Shown: piece after piece, positions 1 through 9,032 of the stretch | Numbering within the stretch: position 1 is the first letter of the stretch | How the letters are laid out: the number at the start of each line of letters is the position of its first letter | Source of the DNA: Thermoanaerobaculum aquaticum | Lineage (GTDB): Bacteria > Acidobacteriota > Thermoanaerobaculia > Thermoanaerobaculales > Thermoanaerobaculaceae | Length of the DNA stretch: 64,000 nucleotides | Assembly (NCBI RefSeq): GCF_000687145.1 | Contig: NZ_JMFG01000025.1 | Location: forward strand, 1-64,000 | Direction of reading: 5' to 3' | Made by a program: the position numbers and the translations under genes | The notes under the pieces: model-generated | Seen by the model: only the letters and a program-made list of their open reading frames with translations | The model's database searches: none | Told to the model about the DNA's origin: nothing

Positions 1-1
1 G

Positions 2-625
2 CGCGAGTTATCATGGGATCCCCTTGTCCTAGCTGATGGACGACTCCAGCAAATGCTCGCCGACTTGCGCACGATTCCGCATGTGAAGCTGATTCGTTTT
101 GACACAAAGATGATAGCCGTCAACCCCTACCGTGTTACAGAGGCTTTTCTTCAGATGGTTCGGCAATACAAGCCGGTTTATATGAATCTTCACTTTGTCC
201 ATCCCTACGAACTTAACGATGACGTGCGGGATGCATGTGAGCGCCTTGCTGACGCTGGCGTCTGTCTCGGTTCGCATACACCGCTCCTCGGCGGGGTGAA
301 CGACGAAGTTGAAATTCTGCGCGATCTCTTTCTTGGCCTTATCGAGGTAAGGGTCAGGCCGTACTACCTTATTCATTACATTCCTACTGAGTTTACGGCT
401 CATTTCCGGGCATCTCTGGAAAAGGGGCGCGCAATCATAAAGGGTCTTTGGGGCCATGTCTCGGGGTTAGCTAACCCAACCTACATCGTGTACCTGCCGA
501 GGGGTTGTGGGAAGGTAATGTATATGCCAGACTATCTTCTGGAACGTGATCCAGACGGCTACTGGTTTGAAACGTTCGAGGGTGGTGTTGCGGTCTACCC
601 CATGAAGGTTGATGACGAGAGGTAG
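2..625 (+). CDS. Lysine 2,3-aminomutase-family radical SAM protein, C-terminal part (5' truncated by window)
   Basis: The frame is open to the left edge, so the N-terminus and the CxxxCxxC cluster-binding motif lie outside the window. What remains matches the C-terminal half of the KamA/EpmB family: a WDPLVLADG stretch where the family has GGDPL, the HFVHPYEL segment, the LLGGVND loop, the PYYLIHYIP strand and a PRGCGK motif (497-514) whose lysine (codon 512-514) is the expected PLP-binding residue. The family moves the alpha-amino group of lysine to the beta carbon using SAM and PLP. It is the first visible gene of a run ending at 9032; the next start is 6 nt after its stop. Its substrate is uncertain: it may act on free lysine or on a protein or peptide lysine. 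Confidence 0.72.
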   Translation, partial: RELSWDPLVLADGRLQQMLADLRTIPHVKLIRFDTKMIAVNPYRVTEAFLQMVRQYKPVYMNLHFVHPYELNDDVRDACERLADAGVCLGSHTPLLGGVNDEVEILRDLFLGLIEVRVRPYYLIHYIPTEFTAHFRASLEKGRAIIKGLWGHVSGLANPTYIVYLPRGCGKVMYMPDYLLERDPDGYWFETFEGGVAVYPMKVDDER

Positions 626-631
626 GGATCG

Positions 632-1531
632 ATGGTGACTTATGAGGATCGAGCATGGAATTTTCTTTCTCAGGTAGTAGTCGAAATCGTTAAGGAAACC
701 CATGTTCGTGTGCTTTTTAATCGAGTTTTGTTTTCTAATGAAGAAGGGAGTTGCGGAGGTGGGGACCCGTCTAGCTTTCGCCTGTGCTACGAGGGGACTG
801 ACGAGCTCTTCGAGGCGGTCCTCAGGACACTTTATCCGGATCAGGATTTGCTCGTGGACGAAGAGCAGTTGAGGATTTCATTCACAAACAAGTGCGCTGG
901 GCTTCCCCCGGTGTACGTTGGACAAACTTGGGAGCAGCTAAAAAACGCGATCAAGCAGGCAGGCGCTAACCGCAGTCGAACTGTTGCGTCTTTGTTTCGC
1001 CTGTCATGTGTCTACCAAGCTTCGTCGCTCGGCTTCGCTCCACAAGTCATTAACGTGGACGAGGCTGCGCGCTTCTTCGACGTAGCTTTGGTGCCGTCGC
1101 GGAAGATCTCTGACCTGGCAAAGGAACTGAGAAAGAAAGCCAAGAAAAAGAAAGCCAAGGAAGAGGATTGGGAAGACCTTGTGGCATACGCGGCAATGCA
1201 AGTCCTCGAAGATGAGTATCTTAAGCTCTCTACAGAGGGGACGACCTCGGTGGTTTCGATTTTCCCGCTGAGCCCTCTTTGGAGAAAAAGCGGGTTCTTT
1301 TTTGTCTGGTACCCTTATGAGAAAGGCAACGATCAGGCCTTAAAGGAAGCTCTACGGAAGATGGAGGATGCGGAGCGCTACCTTCGAAAACTGCTGCCGC
1401 AGATGACGTCGGTGGTGGCCCTGCTTCTCGGAGGGGAAATTTTTGAGGAAACGAAGGCCACCGACCAAGCAGAGGGCGTGGTCGAGCGGGTGCTCCCGTC
1501 CCGGCGCTCCATTGAGCCAGGGGGGGCTTAA
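632..1531 (+). CDS. Unknown 299-residue protein of the cluster A operon
   Basis: ATG 632 follows the radical SAM stop by 6 nt, so the two are probably cotranslated. I do not recognise a family. The protein looks soluble, with no signal peptide or membrane helix. It has a strongly basic Lys-rich stretch near residues 165-180 (KELRKKAKKKKAKEEDW), followed by a helical segment and a mixed alpha/beta C-terminal half. The downstream GHKL-ATPase gene starts 17 nt after its stop. Composition is poorer in GC than the core genes after 20 kb. Its position directly before the ATPase suggests a partner or sensor subunit, which is inference only. Confidence 0.7.
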   Translation: MVTYEDRAWNFLSQVVVEIVKETHVRVLFNRVLFSNEEGSCGGGDPSSFRLCYEGTDELFEAVLRTLYPDQDLLVDEEQLRISFTNKCAGLPPVYVGQTWEQLKNAIKQAGANRSRTVASLFRLSCVYQASSLGFAPQVINVDEAARFFDVALVPSRKISDLAKELRKKAKKKKAKEEDWEDLVAYAAMQVLEDEYLKLSTEGTTSVVSIFPLSPLWRKSGFFFVWYPYEKGNDQALKEALRKMEDAERYLRKLLPQMTSVVALLLGGEIFEETKATDQAEGVVERVLPSRRSIEPGGA

Positions 1532-1548
1532 AGTCCGCTGTTAAGGAA

Positions 1549-4014
1549 ATGAAGGACGGTTTGAAACAGCTCGCGGAGTCGGTGATTCAAACCAAGAAAG
1601 AACTCGAACGGAGACGGAAGCAAACGGCAAGGGCTGCGATTATGTCCCGCAACATGTCGCATAATCTCGGGAGTCACGCGTTGGCCAGAATCCACGCGGG
1701 GACATTGGCGGGGCCGGCCAGCGGTCGCGCCGGCGGCGCCCACGATGGTGAGCGTCTGCTGCAATACATGCAGGAGCGTATGGATTTTTTGGCACGGGTG
1801 GCTACGGAATGGCCAACGTGGCAGGAGCCAGAACTTTTCTTTGCCGACCTTCTGCGCGGCTTTTTAAAACAAGGACTACTGCTCGACAACCTGGTAGCCG
1901 ACGAGGGCTTTGAGGCTAGCAAGGTGACATTTAGGGTTAAAGGGCCAGCGGACGCGGCCTTCGTGGAGACAACGTGGCGCGCTGCGGCAAAAAATTCGAA
2001 CGGGGCAGCAGCCACATCAACGGAGGAAGATGAGTTCTCAGAATTTAGCCTCGGAGACGGGTACCAAGATTGCCTGGTTGCCATCCCGGGTGGGCGGGTA
2101 GGGCGCCAGGCGTTTTACGGCTTTCTGGAAAACGCCATTCGCAACGCCGCGAAGCACAACTCAGGTAACAACTTGGAGGTCACGCTGCAGGTGGAAGAGG
2201 ACAAAAACAACAAGAGGTTCTACACGGTAACCTACCAGGACAACCTCAGCCCTGGTAGGGTCGCCACTGAAATCCAGAAGCACTTGGAGAGGGACCTGAT
2301 TGACGAGAAGGGCGAGCTCGTGGCGGAAGGGTGGGGAATTCAAGAGATGAAGGTGTACGCGCAGTACCTGGCTCACCCGCACAGCGAGTGGCAAGCGCCG
2401 GAATGCCCAAGAGTGTTGCCTGGACCTCTCGGTGCTAAAGCGCAAGACCCGCTTGTCAACGGTGGCGGAGCACGCGGGCAACTCCTTACCTACATCTTTG
2501 GGCTGCAGCGCCCCTGCCTGGCGTTGGTGCCTGAAACCCTTGTGAACGACAAAGAGGCCGCCGAGCTTGCGCGTTACGGCATCGAAACCTTTCAAGTTAA
2601 CGGGTCCCTCCAGGATCTCCGCCAGCTCGTGCAGCAACGCTCCCCGGGGCTTATTTACCTGGAGGCGCCGAGCGGAAACAACCAAAGGCAAGAACTGCTA
2701 GAGGAGCTCAAAGCCAACCGCCTGTGGCTGCCGGCGCGCATCCTGCTCCGCCCACCACAAAATAATGCGGATCAGCTCTTCAACGAATTGAAGACAGTGG
2801 GCCTTGCCCATCGCGTGCGGGTGGACTACGAATCGCAGTCGCCGGCGGATGTTCTCCGACAAAGCAACACCAACAGTTGCAAACCGGAGCCGCGCCTGAT
2901 CATCGAGCTTTACCGCCGGTGGCTCGTTGCCTTTGCCAAGGAGCGTGGCTATCAGCGGCCTTTTAACCTCGTGATCTACTTCGATCGGGACGACGACACG
3001 TTCCCAAGGCGATGGGCTGAGCTCAAGGCCCACGCGGAAGAGTGCGGCATTGGAACTGAAAACTTTATTCGGGTCTATCCTGTCCACAAAAAACAGACAA
3101 ACGGGAGAGTCCCTAACCCAGCAAGCCTTAGCGCATGGAAGGTGGCACGGGAATTCGCTCGTCCACCGGGGAGCTCAACACTAGAGTGGGGTGAACTTTG
3201 CGCACGCGCTGGTGAGGGCTCTGGTCAACCAGGCACCTGGCTCTTGTTCGATAACCACGGCAAGGGCATGCCGAGTGGCTTGGACGAGAGCAACCGGTGC
3301 TTTTACCAGCACATCGGTAGCCTGAAGGACTTCCAGAATAACCGTGAGGCCTTCGATCGCCTTGCGAACGTTCCTACAGGTTTTACTGGCGTGCTGTTTT
3401 TGCTTCAACTCATCGAAAGCTGCCTGTTGAAGGTGCTGGTGCTGGACGAGCGGGTGGCGAGCGTGTTTTTGACCGTAGCGAACGACGAAATCGATTTCAA
3501 AGGGGGAAAGTTGCTTTGGTATTCCATGCACTGGAAAGCCGGACTGCGCTTGGCACCTGTTTTTCAATTGGGTGAAATGAGACTTTGCCACCTCAAGAGT
3601 TCGACAACGCCTACAAAGTTCAGAGGTAAGGATGAACTTCCGAGTTTAGAATTCGCTGTTGGAGAGAATGGCAATGTAGAGGTGCGCTCGTGCACTGTCA
3701 TTGGTAAGGACGGCTGGTGTTCTTCTTTGGAATTGGCAAATGGTCCGCCCTGTGACGTCGTGGTGATTCACCGGGGGCTTATGGAGTCTCTGGCCGCGGT
3801 GGTGGGCGGCAACGAGCAGTTTTTCAGCAATTTCCTCGATGCTCTTCACCGTGTCGCAGCCCGCGTGATCGTGACGTCCGGGCGAGGAGCCCAGGTGAAA
3901 GGTCCGTACGGCCAGTATCCCTTCGTCGAGTACTCGACGCTCGAGGCTACCATCGTGCGGGAACTCTCCAAACCGAGCCTGGGCAGCGTGCTCATGGCCG
4001 TTAGCGGGAGGTGA
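1549..4014 (+). CDS. GHKL (HATPase)-domain protein with long unknown C-terminal region
   Basis: An 821-residue soluble protein starting at ATG 1549 after an AAGGA ribosome site. An N-terminal coiled segment leads into a NMSHNLGSHAL motif (residues 36-46) that resembles a phosphoacceptor or dimerisation helix. A GHKL ATP-binding fold follows: N box ENAIRNAAKHN (about 194-204), a DN-containing G1-like motif (YQDNLSPG, about 229-236) and a GWGI G2-like motif (about 261-264). The remaining roughly 550 residues do not match a standard receiver or output domain I know. They carry conserved-looking LLFDNHGKG and VLVLDERV motifs. It may be an atypical histidine kinase paired with the response regulator at 7551, or an ATPase effector. 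Kinase activity is inferred. Confidence 0.7.
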   Translation: MKDGLKQLAESVIQTKKELERRRKQTARAAIMSRNMSHNLGSHALARIHAGTLAGPASGRAGGAHDGERLLQYMQERMDFLARVATEWPTWQEPELFFADLLRGFLKQGLLLDNLVADEGFEASKVTFRVKGPADAAFVETTWRAAAKNSNGAAATSTEEDEFSEFSLGDGYQDCLVAIPGGRVGRQAFYGFLENAIRNAAKHNSGNNLEVTLQVEEDKNNKRFYTVTYQDNLSPGRVATEIQKHLERDLIDEKGELVAEGWGIQEMKVYAQYLAHPHSEWQAPECPRVLPGPLGAKAQDPLVNGGGARGQLLTYIFGLQRPCLALVPETLVNDKEAAELARYGIETFQVNGSLQDLRQLVQQRSPGLIYLEAPSGNNQRQELLEELKANRLWLPARILLRPPQNNADQLFNELKTVGLAHRVRVDYESQSPADVLRQSNTNSCKPEPRLIIELYRRWLVAFAKERGYQRPFNLVIYFDRDDDTFPRRWAELKAHAEECGIGTENFIRVYPVHKKQTNGRVPNPASLSAWKVAREFARPPGSSTLEWGELCARAGEGSGQPGTWLLFDNHGKGMPSGLDESNRCFYQHIGSLKDFQNNREAFDRLANVPTGFTGVLFLLQLIESCLLKVLVLDERVASVFLTVANDEIDFKGGKLLWYSMHWKAGLRLAPVFQLGEMRLCHLKSSTTPTKFRGKDELPSLEFAVGENGNVEVRSCTVIGKDGWCSSLELANGPPCDVVVIHRGLMESLAAVVGGNEQFFSNFLDALHRVAARVIVTSGRGAQVKGPYGQYPFVEYSTLEATIVRELSKPSLGSVLMAVSGR

Positions 4015-4018
4015 TCGC

Positions 4019-5044
4019 ATGGCACCGCGTGTCTTGCTGATCGTGACGAGAGTGGCAGGTTTGGATGTCGATAAGGATCTACTGAGGACTTGGGGGGTAG
4101 ACCCAGAAAATACGGGCCCGTGGTATTTCGACGAACGGGGCACGGGGAGCACTGACCTCCCGAAGGATGGTCTGGCAGTCGTAATCCTTCGAGGTGATTC
4201 TCAGATTAACGCAGGGGTTGACGTAGGGACGAGAATCAAAAATGCCGTTAAAGATACCGGGGTTGACGATATCTGCCTCTTTGTGCATCCTGGAGGCGCA
4301 GCGATGTCAGCTGCCGAGTTTGTGGGTTCCCAGTGGCCAGAAAGTGACCCGTGGAGAAGAGTATGCGCGCGCGACTTTTCGACCGTCGGCGATGGCGCTG
4401 CGGTTCGAAACTCCTTGATTGAGCTCGGAACGTACGCGAACGGCAGAAATCAGCACAGCTTCCGACAGCTTCTTAACGTTATCCTCGCTGCGTGCCAAAA
4501 TAACCCTATGGATAAGTCTCTGCAGGCAGTTCTCGGGGACCCGGAGCAGCGGAAGAAACGGGGACTACCTCGGAAAGCTCCGACCGCGGCGCCCGCCGAC
4601 CCCATTGCAACAATTATCCACGACGTGGTGTCGGGCTTTGATGCGGTGCTTTTAGACCTTCAAACCGCCCAGGAAAACCCTGAGTCTTGGACCGAAGAAG
4701 TCAAGAACGAGGCCAGAAAGAACATCGAAACTGCTCTGGCTCGCCTGCGGTTTCTTGCGGGTGGAGGGGTGAATCCCACAGAAGACGTTAGGGCCTGGGC
4801 GGAGAGGCGTGGGTGGCCGCAGGAGGGCAGCCCTCTGCTTAGCAGTGAGGAGGCTAAAACAAGCATCCAAAGCAGCCTCCAAGGCGTTGAGGGCATTCGT
4901 GCCAAGTTGTACGGGAGTGCCGCGGCGAATTGGCCCAAGGAGCGCTTCGCGTCCGTTCATTCCGAGCTGAAAGGCTGGGTTGATGAGTTGGTCTCTTCGC
5001 TCGAGCGATCGAGAAGAGGCAAAAGAGAACAGACGCAAGGATGA
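4019..5044 (+). CDS. Unknown 341-residue protein of the cluster A operon
   Basis: ATG 4019 lies 4 nt after the stop of the GHKL gene and is preceded by GGGAGGTGA, so translational coupling is likely. The N-terminal 150 residues look like an alpha/beta domain (starting RVLLIVTRVAG, then an AVVILRGDS strand and a CLFVHPGGAAM segment). A Pro-rich linker near 185-200 leads to a mostly helical C-terminal region. No membrane segment or catalytic motif stands out, and I do not recognise the family. Conserved position between an ATPase gene and a membrane protein gene suggests a role in relaying a signal between them, which is speculative. Confidence 0.68.
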   Translation: MAPRVLLIVTRVAGLDVDKDLLRTWGVDPENTGPWYFDERGTGSTDLPKDGLAVVILRGDSQINAGVDVGTRIKNAVKDTGVDDICLFVHPGGAAMSAAEFVGSQWPESDPWRRVCARDFSTVGDGAAVRNSLIELGTYANGRNQHSFRQLLNVILAACQNNPMDKSLQAVLGDPEQRKKRGLPRKAPTAAPADPIATIIHDVVSGFDAVLLDLQTAQENPESWTEEVKNEARKNIETALARLRFLAGGGVNPTEDVRAWAERRGWPQEGSPLLSSEEAKTSIQSSLQGVEGIRAKLYGSAAANWPKERFASVHSELKGWVDELVSSLERSRRGKREQTQG

Positions 5045-5048
5045 CCTT

Positions 5049-6902
5049 ATGCCCAAGCTGGCGTTTGTCCTTTTTCAGTCCGAGGCTCTGCCTCTTGCCC
5101 GTGCTGCACAAGCTTGGTTGATTAACGGCTGGGGGGCGCAGAAAAAGGATGTGTGCTGCCGGACGATCAAACCCCTCGATCGGCTCGCTACCGACGAAAG
5201 GCCACGTTGGGTAGCGGCTCAGTTCCGGGATTTGGCCGGTTGGATCGAGAGAGAGGCGGATCAACGCGGTGGACCGGCAGTCTTGCGCGACGCCGTCGGC
5301 CTCGTGGACTTTTACGATGCAAGCTGCGCAACGCTGCAGGCCGGCACGGCTCAAATAATTGGCCAAGAAACTCCGATGGTGGCGTTGGCTTCCCTCCTGA
5401 TCCTGGTCTTTCCCGAGATTCACTGGCTCCCGTACGTCCCCCACGTGCCTGATTCGCATTTTCTCGGCGCTCTTGGCTCGAAACGGTGGCCCGATGCGTT
5501 GTCCAGGGTTGCCGGGCGAAACAGCTCAAGATTCCCGGCGCTTTTTGACCCCTCCGGATTACGGGAAACCATCCGCGATTGGCTACGCAACGAGCCGGAA
5601 GCTCAAGGCTCTTGCGACCATTTGCCCCGCCGCAGGCTCCTGGCGGCAGCCGTTGACGAAGAGGAAGCGTACGCCGCCTTTAACGCGTTCGTGGCGTATC
5701 GGTTCGGCTATCGCTCGCTGATGATCACGAGCGAGTCTCTCCTACGCGCCACGCTGGGAAAAGGAGGAGGTTTCGAGCCGAACCTCACGTTCGAGGATCT
5801 CTATCTTGGCTTTCCAGACCGTTCGGGGGGACATCTCTCCGCTCTCGAAAAGCGGGACGAGAGCTTCCAGGGGCTGGAGGGTGCACGACGGCGGGTTTTT
5901 GTTACGGTGGGTCACACACGAGGTACCACCCGCAAGGAAATAGCCCAACGCAATCGCCAGTACCTGCGCGCCTCGGGGTTCGACTACGCTTTCCTGATTA
6001 AACCGCTACCCGGTCTCCACCGTACGTGGGCAAAAGCACAGCGTCCCGTACGCGCCCGGAAGCTATCGCCCGAGCTTCCATTCTGCTGGCCGCCCGAGGC
6101 GAAAGCAGCGGATGAACCGCAAGGCCACAGCTCCCCAGGACGATTGTTGTCCGTGGCCGAAATTCTCATCGCTCGCGCTGCGAAACTCCTTGGCGCTTCT
6201 AATCTCACGGTTGTTGATGCCATTCACGCCGCCACCCTGGCGCTAGAGGCCAAGGAGCTCTTGGGTGGCAAAACGCCAACGGTTGCGTTAGACGCGATTT
6301 CCCTCCAACACGAAGGGGAGGTGGTTGCCGAAAGCCTTTTCCTTGGAGTTGAGTACAACCTAGACCTTAAAGACCGTTTTCGGGAAATAGAACAGGAAGT
6401 GAAAATGGTGGCGCGATGGTTCCACCCCAGGACCCGTCGCCGCTCTGAGCTGAATGCGCGGCTGACGATTATCGAGCGGCTTGCAAAGAGGTTTTCGGAT
6501 TTGCACCAGGTGGAGGAGGAAATGGCATGCCTCGCCGAGGCTCGGCGGCTGCGCTTTGATTTCTGGGTGAGGGAGCGTTGGTACCGGTGGCCGTTGTGGC
6601 TGCTTTTGCGGTATGTGGCGTTTGCGCTTTCTTCGTTGACGCGTTTCGTCGTTGCGGTTGTCGCGTGGATCTTTTTCTTTGGGGTTGTCCATTATCTCCT
6701 TCACATGACGCCGGAGTCCGCGGGGGGTGGCTTCGTCCATGCTCTCGCTTCCTCCGCGTATTTCTTTATGACCCTGCAACCCTGCGAGGGGATCAGCCAT
6801 CGCACCGTTGTGGATGCCGTGCTCGCGTTTCAAGGGTGTGTGGCGTTCTTAAACCTTGGACTTTTGATCTCGCATCTTTATTTGACGGTTTCAAGGAGGT
6901 GA
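5049..6902 (+). CDS. Large cytosolic domain fused to a C-terminal two-helix ion-channel-like module
   Basis: I place the start at ATG 5049, 4 nt after the previous stop and after AAGGA; an in-frame ATG at 4980 would overlap the upstream gene by 65 nt. The 617-residue product has a soluble N-terminal region of about 520 residues with no family I know. The end is membrane-bound: a helix around FVVAVVAWIFFFGVVHYLL, a re-entrant-like SAYFFMTLQP segment and a final helix around LAFQGCVAFLNLGLLISHL. That helix, pore loop, helix order is the layout of two-helix potassium-type channels (Ion_trans_2), but the TVGYG filter is absent. It could be a signal-gated pore, possibly an effector. The channel reading is inference from layout. 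Confidence 0.65.
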   Translation: MPKLAFVLFQSEALPLARAAQAWLINGWGAQKKDVCCRTIKPLDRLATDERPRWVAAQFRDLAGWIEREADQRGGPAVLRDAVGLVDFYDASCATLQAGTAQIIGQETPMVALASLLILVFPEIHWLPYVPHVPDSHFLGALGSKRWPDALSRVAGRNSSRFPALFDPSGLRETIRDWLRNEPEAQGSCDHLPRRRLLAAAVDEEEAYAAFNAFVAYRFGYRSLMITSESLLRATLGKGGGFEPNLTFEDLYLGFPDRSGGHLSALEKRDESFQGLEGARRRVFVTVGHTRGTTRKEIAQRNRQYLRASGFDYAFLIKPLPGLHRTWAKAQRPVRARKLSPELPFCWPPEAKAADEPQGHSSPGRLLSVAEILIARAAKLLGASNLTVVDAIHAATLALEAKELLGGKTPTVALDAISLQHEGEVVAESLFLGVEYNLDLKDRFREIEQEVKMVARWFHPRTRRRSELNARLTIIERLAKRFSDLHQVEEEMACLAEARRLRFDFWVRERWYRWPLWLLLRYVAFALSSLTRFVVAVVAWIFFFGVVHYLLHMTPESAGGGFVHALASSAYFFMTLQPCEGISHRTVVDAVLAFQGCVAFLNLGLLISHLYLTVSRR

Positions 6903-6905
6903 GTT

Positions 6906-7538
6906 ATGCCAGACGCCGTCAATCGGGTGGCTAAAAGCGGGGCCACGAACAAGTCCCCAAGCCAAGCGGGGCCTCAGTCCGACTGGCCGCGGGTGAAGTA
7001 TCTTGGCGGATGGGTCGGGGTCCTGGCGCTCATTGGCGTGCTGATCCTCGGGATCCTTGTGGCCGTGGTGGGAGCTAACTGGGCGTTGCATGAAAAGGAA
7101 GTGTTGCTGAAGTTTGCACTGTTTGCAGCCTTCTTTTTTTTGTTGGTTGGTTTTGGATTGTTACTCGTGTGGATCAGGAAAGACACCGCTAAAGATTCCC
7201 TTTGGGGACCGCTCGTGGCGCCAGAGGCCGTAGTGCGGATCGCTGCAACGGTGCTTCTTGTGGTTTTTGCCGCGTGGGAGCTGTCTATTTTTGGCCAACT
7301 GAGCCGCGGACAGGTTCTGACAAACTTGATCCCGGCCGCGGCGGGAGGACAGGAGGCGGTTCATGAGCCGACAGTCCAGGTTGCCGGAGCGGCGGGCCGA
7401 ACAGTCAGCGTTGCAGCCGAGGCGAACCCGTCGTGGCCGGCCGCGGCTGTAACCATGGTTGCGATTGTTGGCCTTACGGCCGTGATCATTGTGACGCTAC
7501 TTGCGATCCGCGGGGTCGCAGCTGGCGACGAATGGTAA
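6906..7538 (+). CDS. Four-helix membrane protein of cluster A
   Basis: A strong AAGGAGGTGA ribosome site precedes ATG 6906, 3 nt after the channel-like gene stops. The 210 residues begin with a short charged cytosolic tail, then hydrophobic segments near 35-57, 67-89, 105-125 and 180-203. A loop of about 50 residues before the last helix is rich in Ala, Gly and Val and probably faces outside. No family is recognised. Its location between the channel-like protein and the response regulator suggests an accessory membrane subunit. Confidence 0.7.
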   Translation: MPDAVNRVAKSGATNKSPSQAGPQSDWPRVKYLGGWVGVLALIGVLILGILVAVVGANWALHEKEVLLKFALFAAFFFLLVGFGLLLVWIRKDTAKDSLWGPLVAPEAVVRIAATVLLVVFAAWELSIFGQLSRGQVLTNLIPAAAGGQEAVHEPTVQVAGAAGRTVSVAAEANPSWPAAAVTMVAIVGLTAVIIVTLLAIRGVAAGDEW

Positions 7539-7550
7539 GCTTGGAGGCCA

Positions 7551-9032
7551 GTGACGGCACCACGGCTTCTTCTCATTGACGACTCGGCTGAGTACGCAGC
7601 CTCCCTTACGAGGGCGCTTCGGAGTACGTACCGGGTGGAGACGGCGCAAAACGCCACCCAGGCCCTGGAACACCTTTCGCCCCCTCCAGACGCGATCCTG
7701 CTAGATCTTCGGCTGATTCCAGATAGCGACGATACGTCCGTTGCTCTGTCCCTACTTCAGGAGTTGCGTGAGAGGCTTCCCAATTCTCCGGTTTTAGTCA
7801 TTACCGCATACGGTGACATCGATCAAGCCGTAGCGTGCATGCGCCTTGGCGCCGCTGATTTCATCGAGAAGGGTAAAGGGCTTAGCGAGCTAAGGGCGCG
7901 TATTGAAAAGGCACTGGCGCAAGCCAGGATGGCCACGCGGCTTCGTCAGCTCGAGGAAGAGCTTGCGATTGTGGAGCCGCGCCAGCTCATAGGGGAGTCG
8001 GCGGCATTGCGCGAGGTCAAAGAGATGATCGCGGCCGTTGCTCGCGACAGCCAGGTGACCGTATTGATCACCGGCGAAACCGGAACCGGCAAGGAACTGG
8101 TCGCTCGGGCCATTCACGCCAGTGGACCGAGGACGCAAGCTCCCTTCGTCCCCGTGGCAATCCCAACCCTGCCGCCCACCACAGTAGAGGCTGAACTTTT
8201 CGGCTATGAGCCAGGAGCATTTACTGATGCAAAACGGAGACATCTGGGCTTCATTGAACGAGCTCGTGGAGGGGTGCTGTTCCTGGATGAAGTGGGTGAA
8301 CTACCGCCGGAAACTCAGGTGAAGTTGCTGCGCTTTCTGGAGGAACGCACGATAAGCCGCCTTGGGGGAAGCGAGGAAATCCATGTGGATGTGCAGGTTA
8401 TCGCTGCCACCAACGTGAATCTTGGAACCGCGATCCGTCAGGGGCAATTCCGAGAGGACCTTTACTACCGTCTTAAGGTCTGCGAAATTCATTTGCCGCC
8501 TTTGCGGGAGCGACGCGAGGATATTCCTTTGATGGTGGAGCACTTCTTAACTACCCTTAGAGCAAAGGGACATGCCCTTACTGGTTTAAGCGCCGAGGCG
8601 CAAGCAGCCCTTGAGCGTTATGACTGGCCGGGGAACGTTCGGGAGCTGCGTAACGTGCTAGAAGCGGCGATGCTAAAAGCGAGTCTTCGGCGCCATGAGC
8701 GGATCGAGCTGGAAGATTTGCCTCTCGACGTGGTCACGGGGGCGTCGGGAAGACTTGAGGGTCAAACGAAACCGGCGGCTCTTACAAAGAGCAGTCGTGG
8801 GCCACGCCCCCTCGAGGAGGTTCTTGCCGAAGCCGAGCTTGCCGAAGTCGAACGCGCTCTTTCAGCTTGCGGGGGGAAGAAAAGTGAAGCCTGGAGGCTC
8901 CTCGGTCTCAACGACCGTTTCGTGTTGACGCGGCGTGTGCGACGCTTGCTAGAACGCTTCCCTCAGCTTGCGGCGCATTTTGAGCAGGTTCAAAGAGCCT
9001 TTCGCCCCCGAAACAAGGGCGAGAAACGTTAA
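7551..9032 (+). CDS. NtrC-family sigma-54-dependent response regulator
   Basis: GTG 7551 follows GGAGG. The receiver domain (1-120) has the acidic pair D10/D11, phosphoacceptor D52, T85 and K107. The AAA+ domain has Walker A GETGTGKE (175-182), the sigma-54 contact loop as GAFTDA (222-227, a natural variant of GAFTGA), Walker B GVLFLDE (241-247), an REDLYYRL segment near 301 and WPGNVRELRN (359-368). The C-terminal 60 residues look like a Fis-type helix-turn-helix. It should activate RNA polymerase with sigma-54 when phosphorylated. The GHKL protein at 1549 is the obvious candidate partner. A -24/-12-like site lies at 15019-15033, ahead of the VWA-tubulin genes. Confidence 0.93.
   Translation: MTAPRLLLIDDSAEYAASLTRALRSTYRVETAQNATQALEHLSPPPDAILLDLRLIPDSDDTSVALSLLQELRERLPNSPVLVITAYGDIDQAVACMRLGAADFIEKGKGLSELRARIEKALAQARMATRLRQLEEELAIVEPRQLIGESAALREVKEMIAAVARDSQVTVLITGETGTGKELVARAIHASGPRTQAPFVPVAIPTLPPTTVEAELFGYEPGAFTDAKRRHLGFIERARGGVLFLDEVGELPPETQVKLLRFLEERTISRLGGSEEIHVDVQVIAATNVNLGTAIRQGQFREDLYYRLKVCEIHLPPLRERREDIPLMVEHFLTTLRAKGHALTGLSAEAQAALERYDWPGNVRELRNVLEAAMLKASLRRHERIELEDLPLDVVTGASGRLEGQTKPAALTKSSRGPRPLEEVLAEAELAEVERALSACGGKKSEAWRLLGLNDRFVLTRRVRRLLERFPQLAAHFEQVQRAFRPRNKGEKR

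Noticed and set aside
8220-8237. GAFTDA in the activator as a loss of sigma-54 contact
   Set aside because: The fifth position of GAFTGA varies in natural family members, so this alone does not suggest inactivity.
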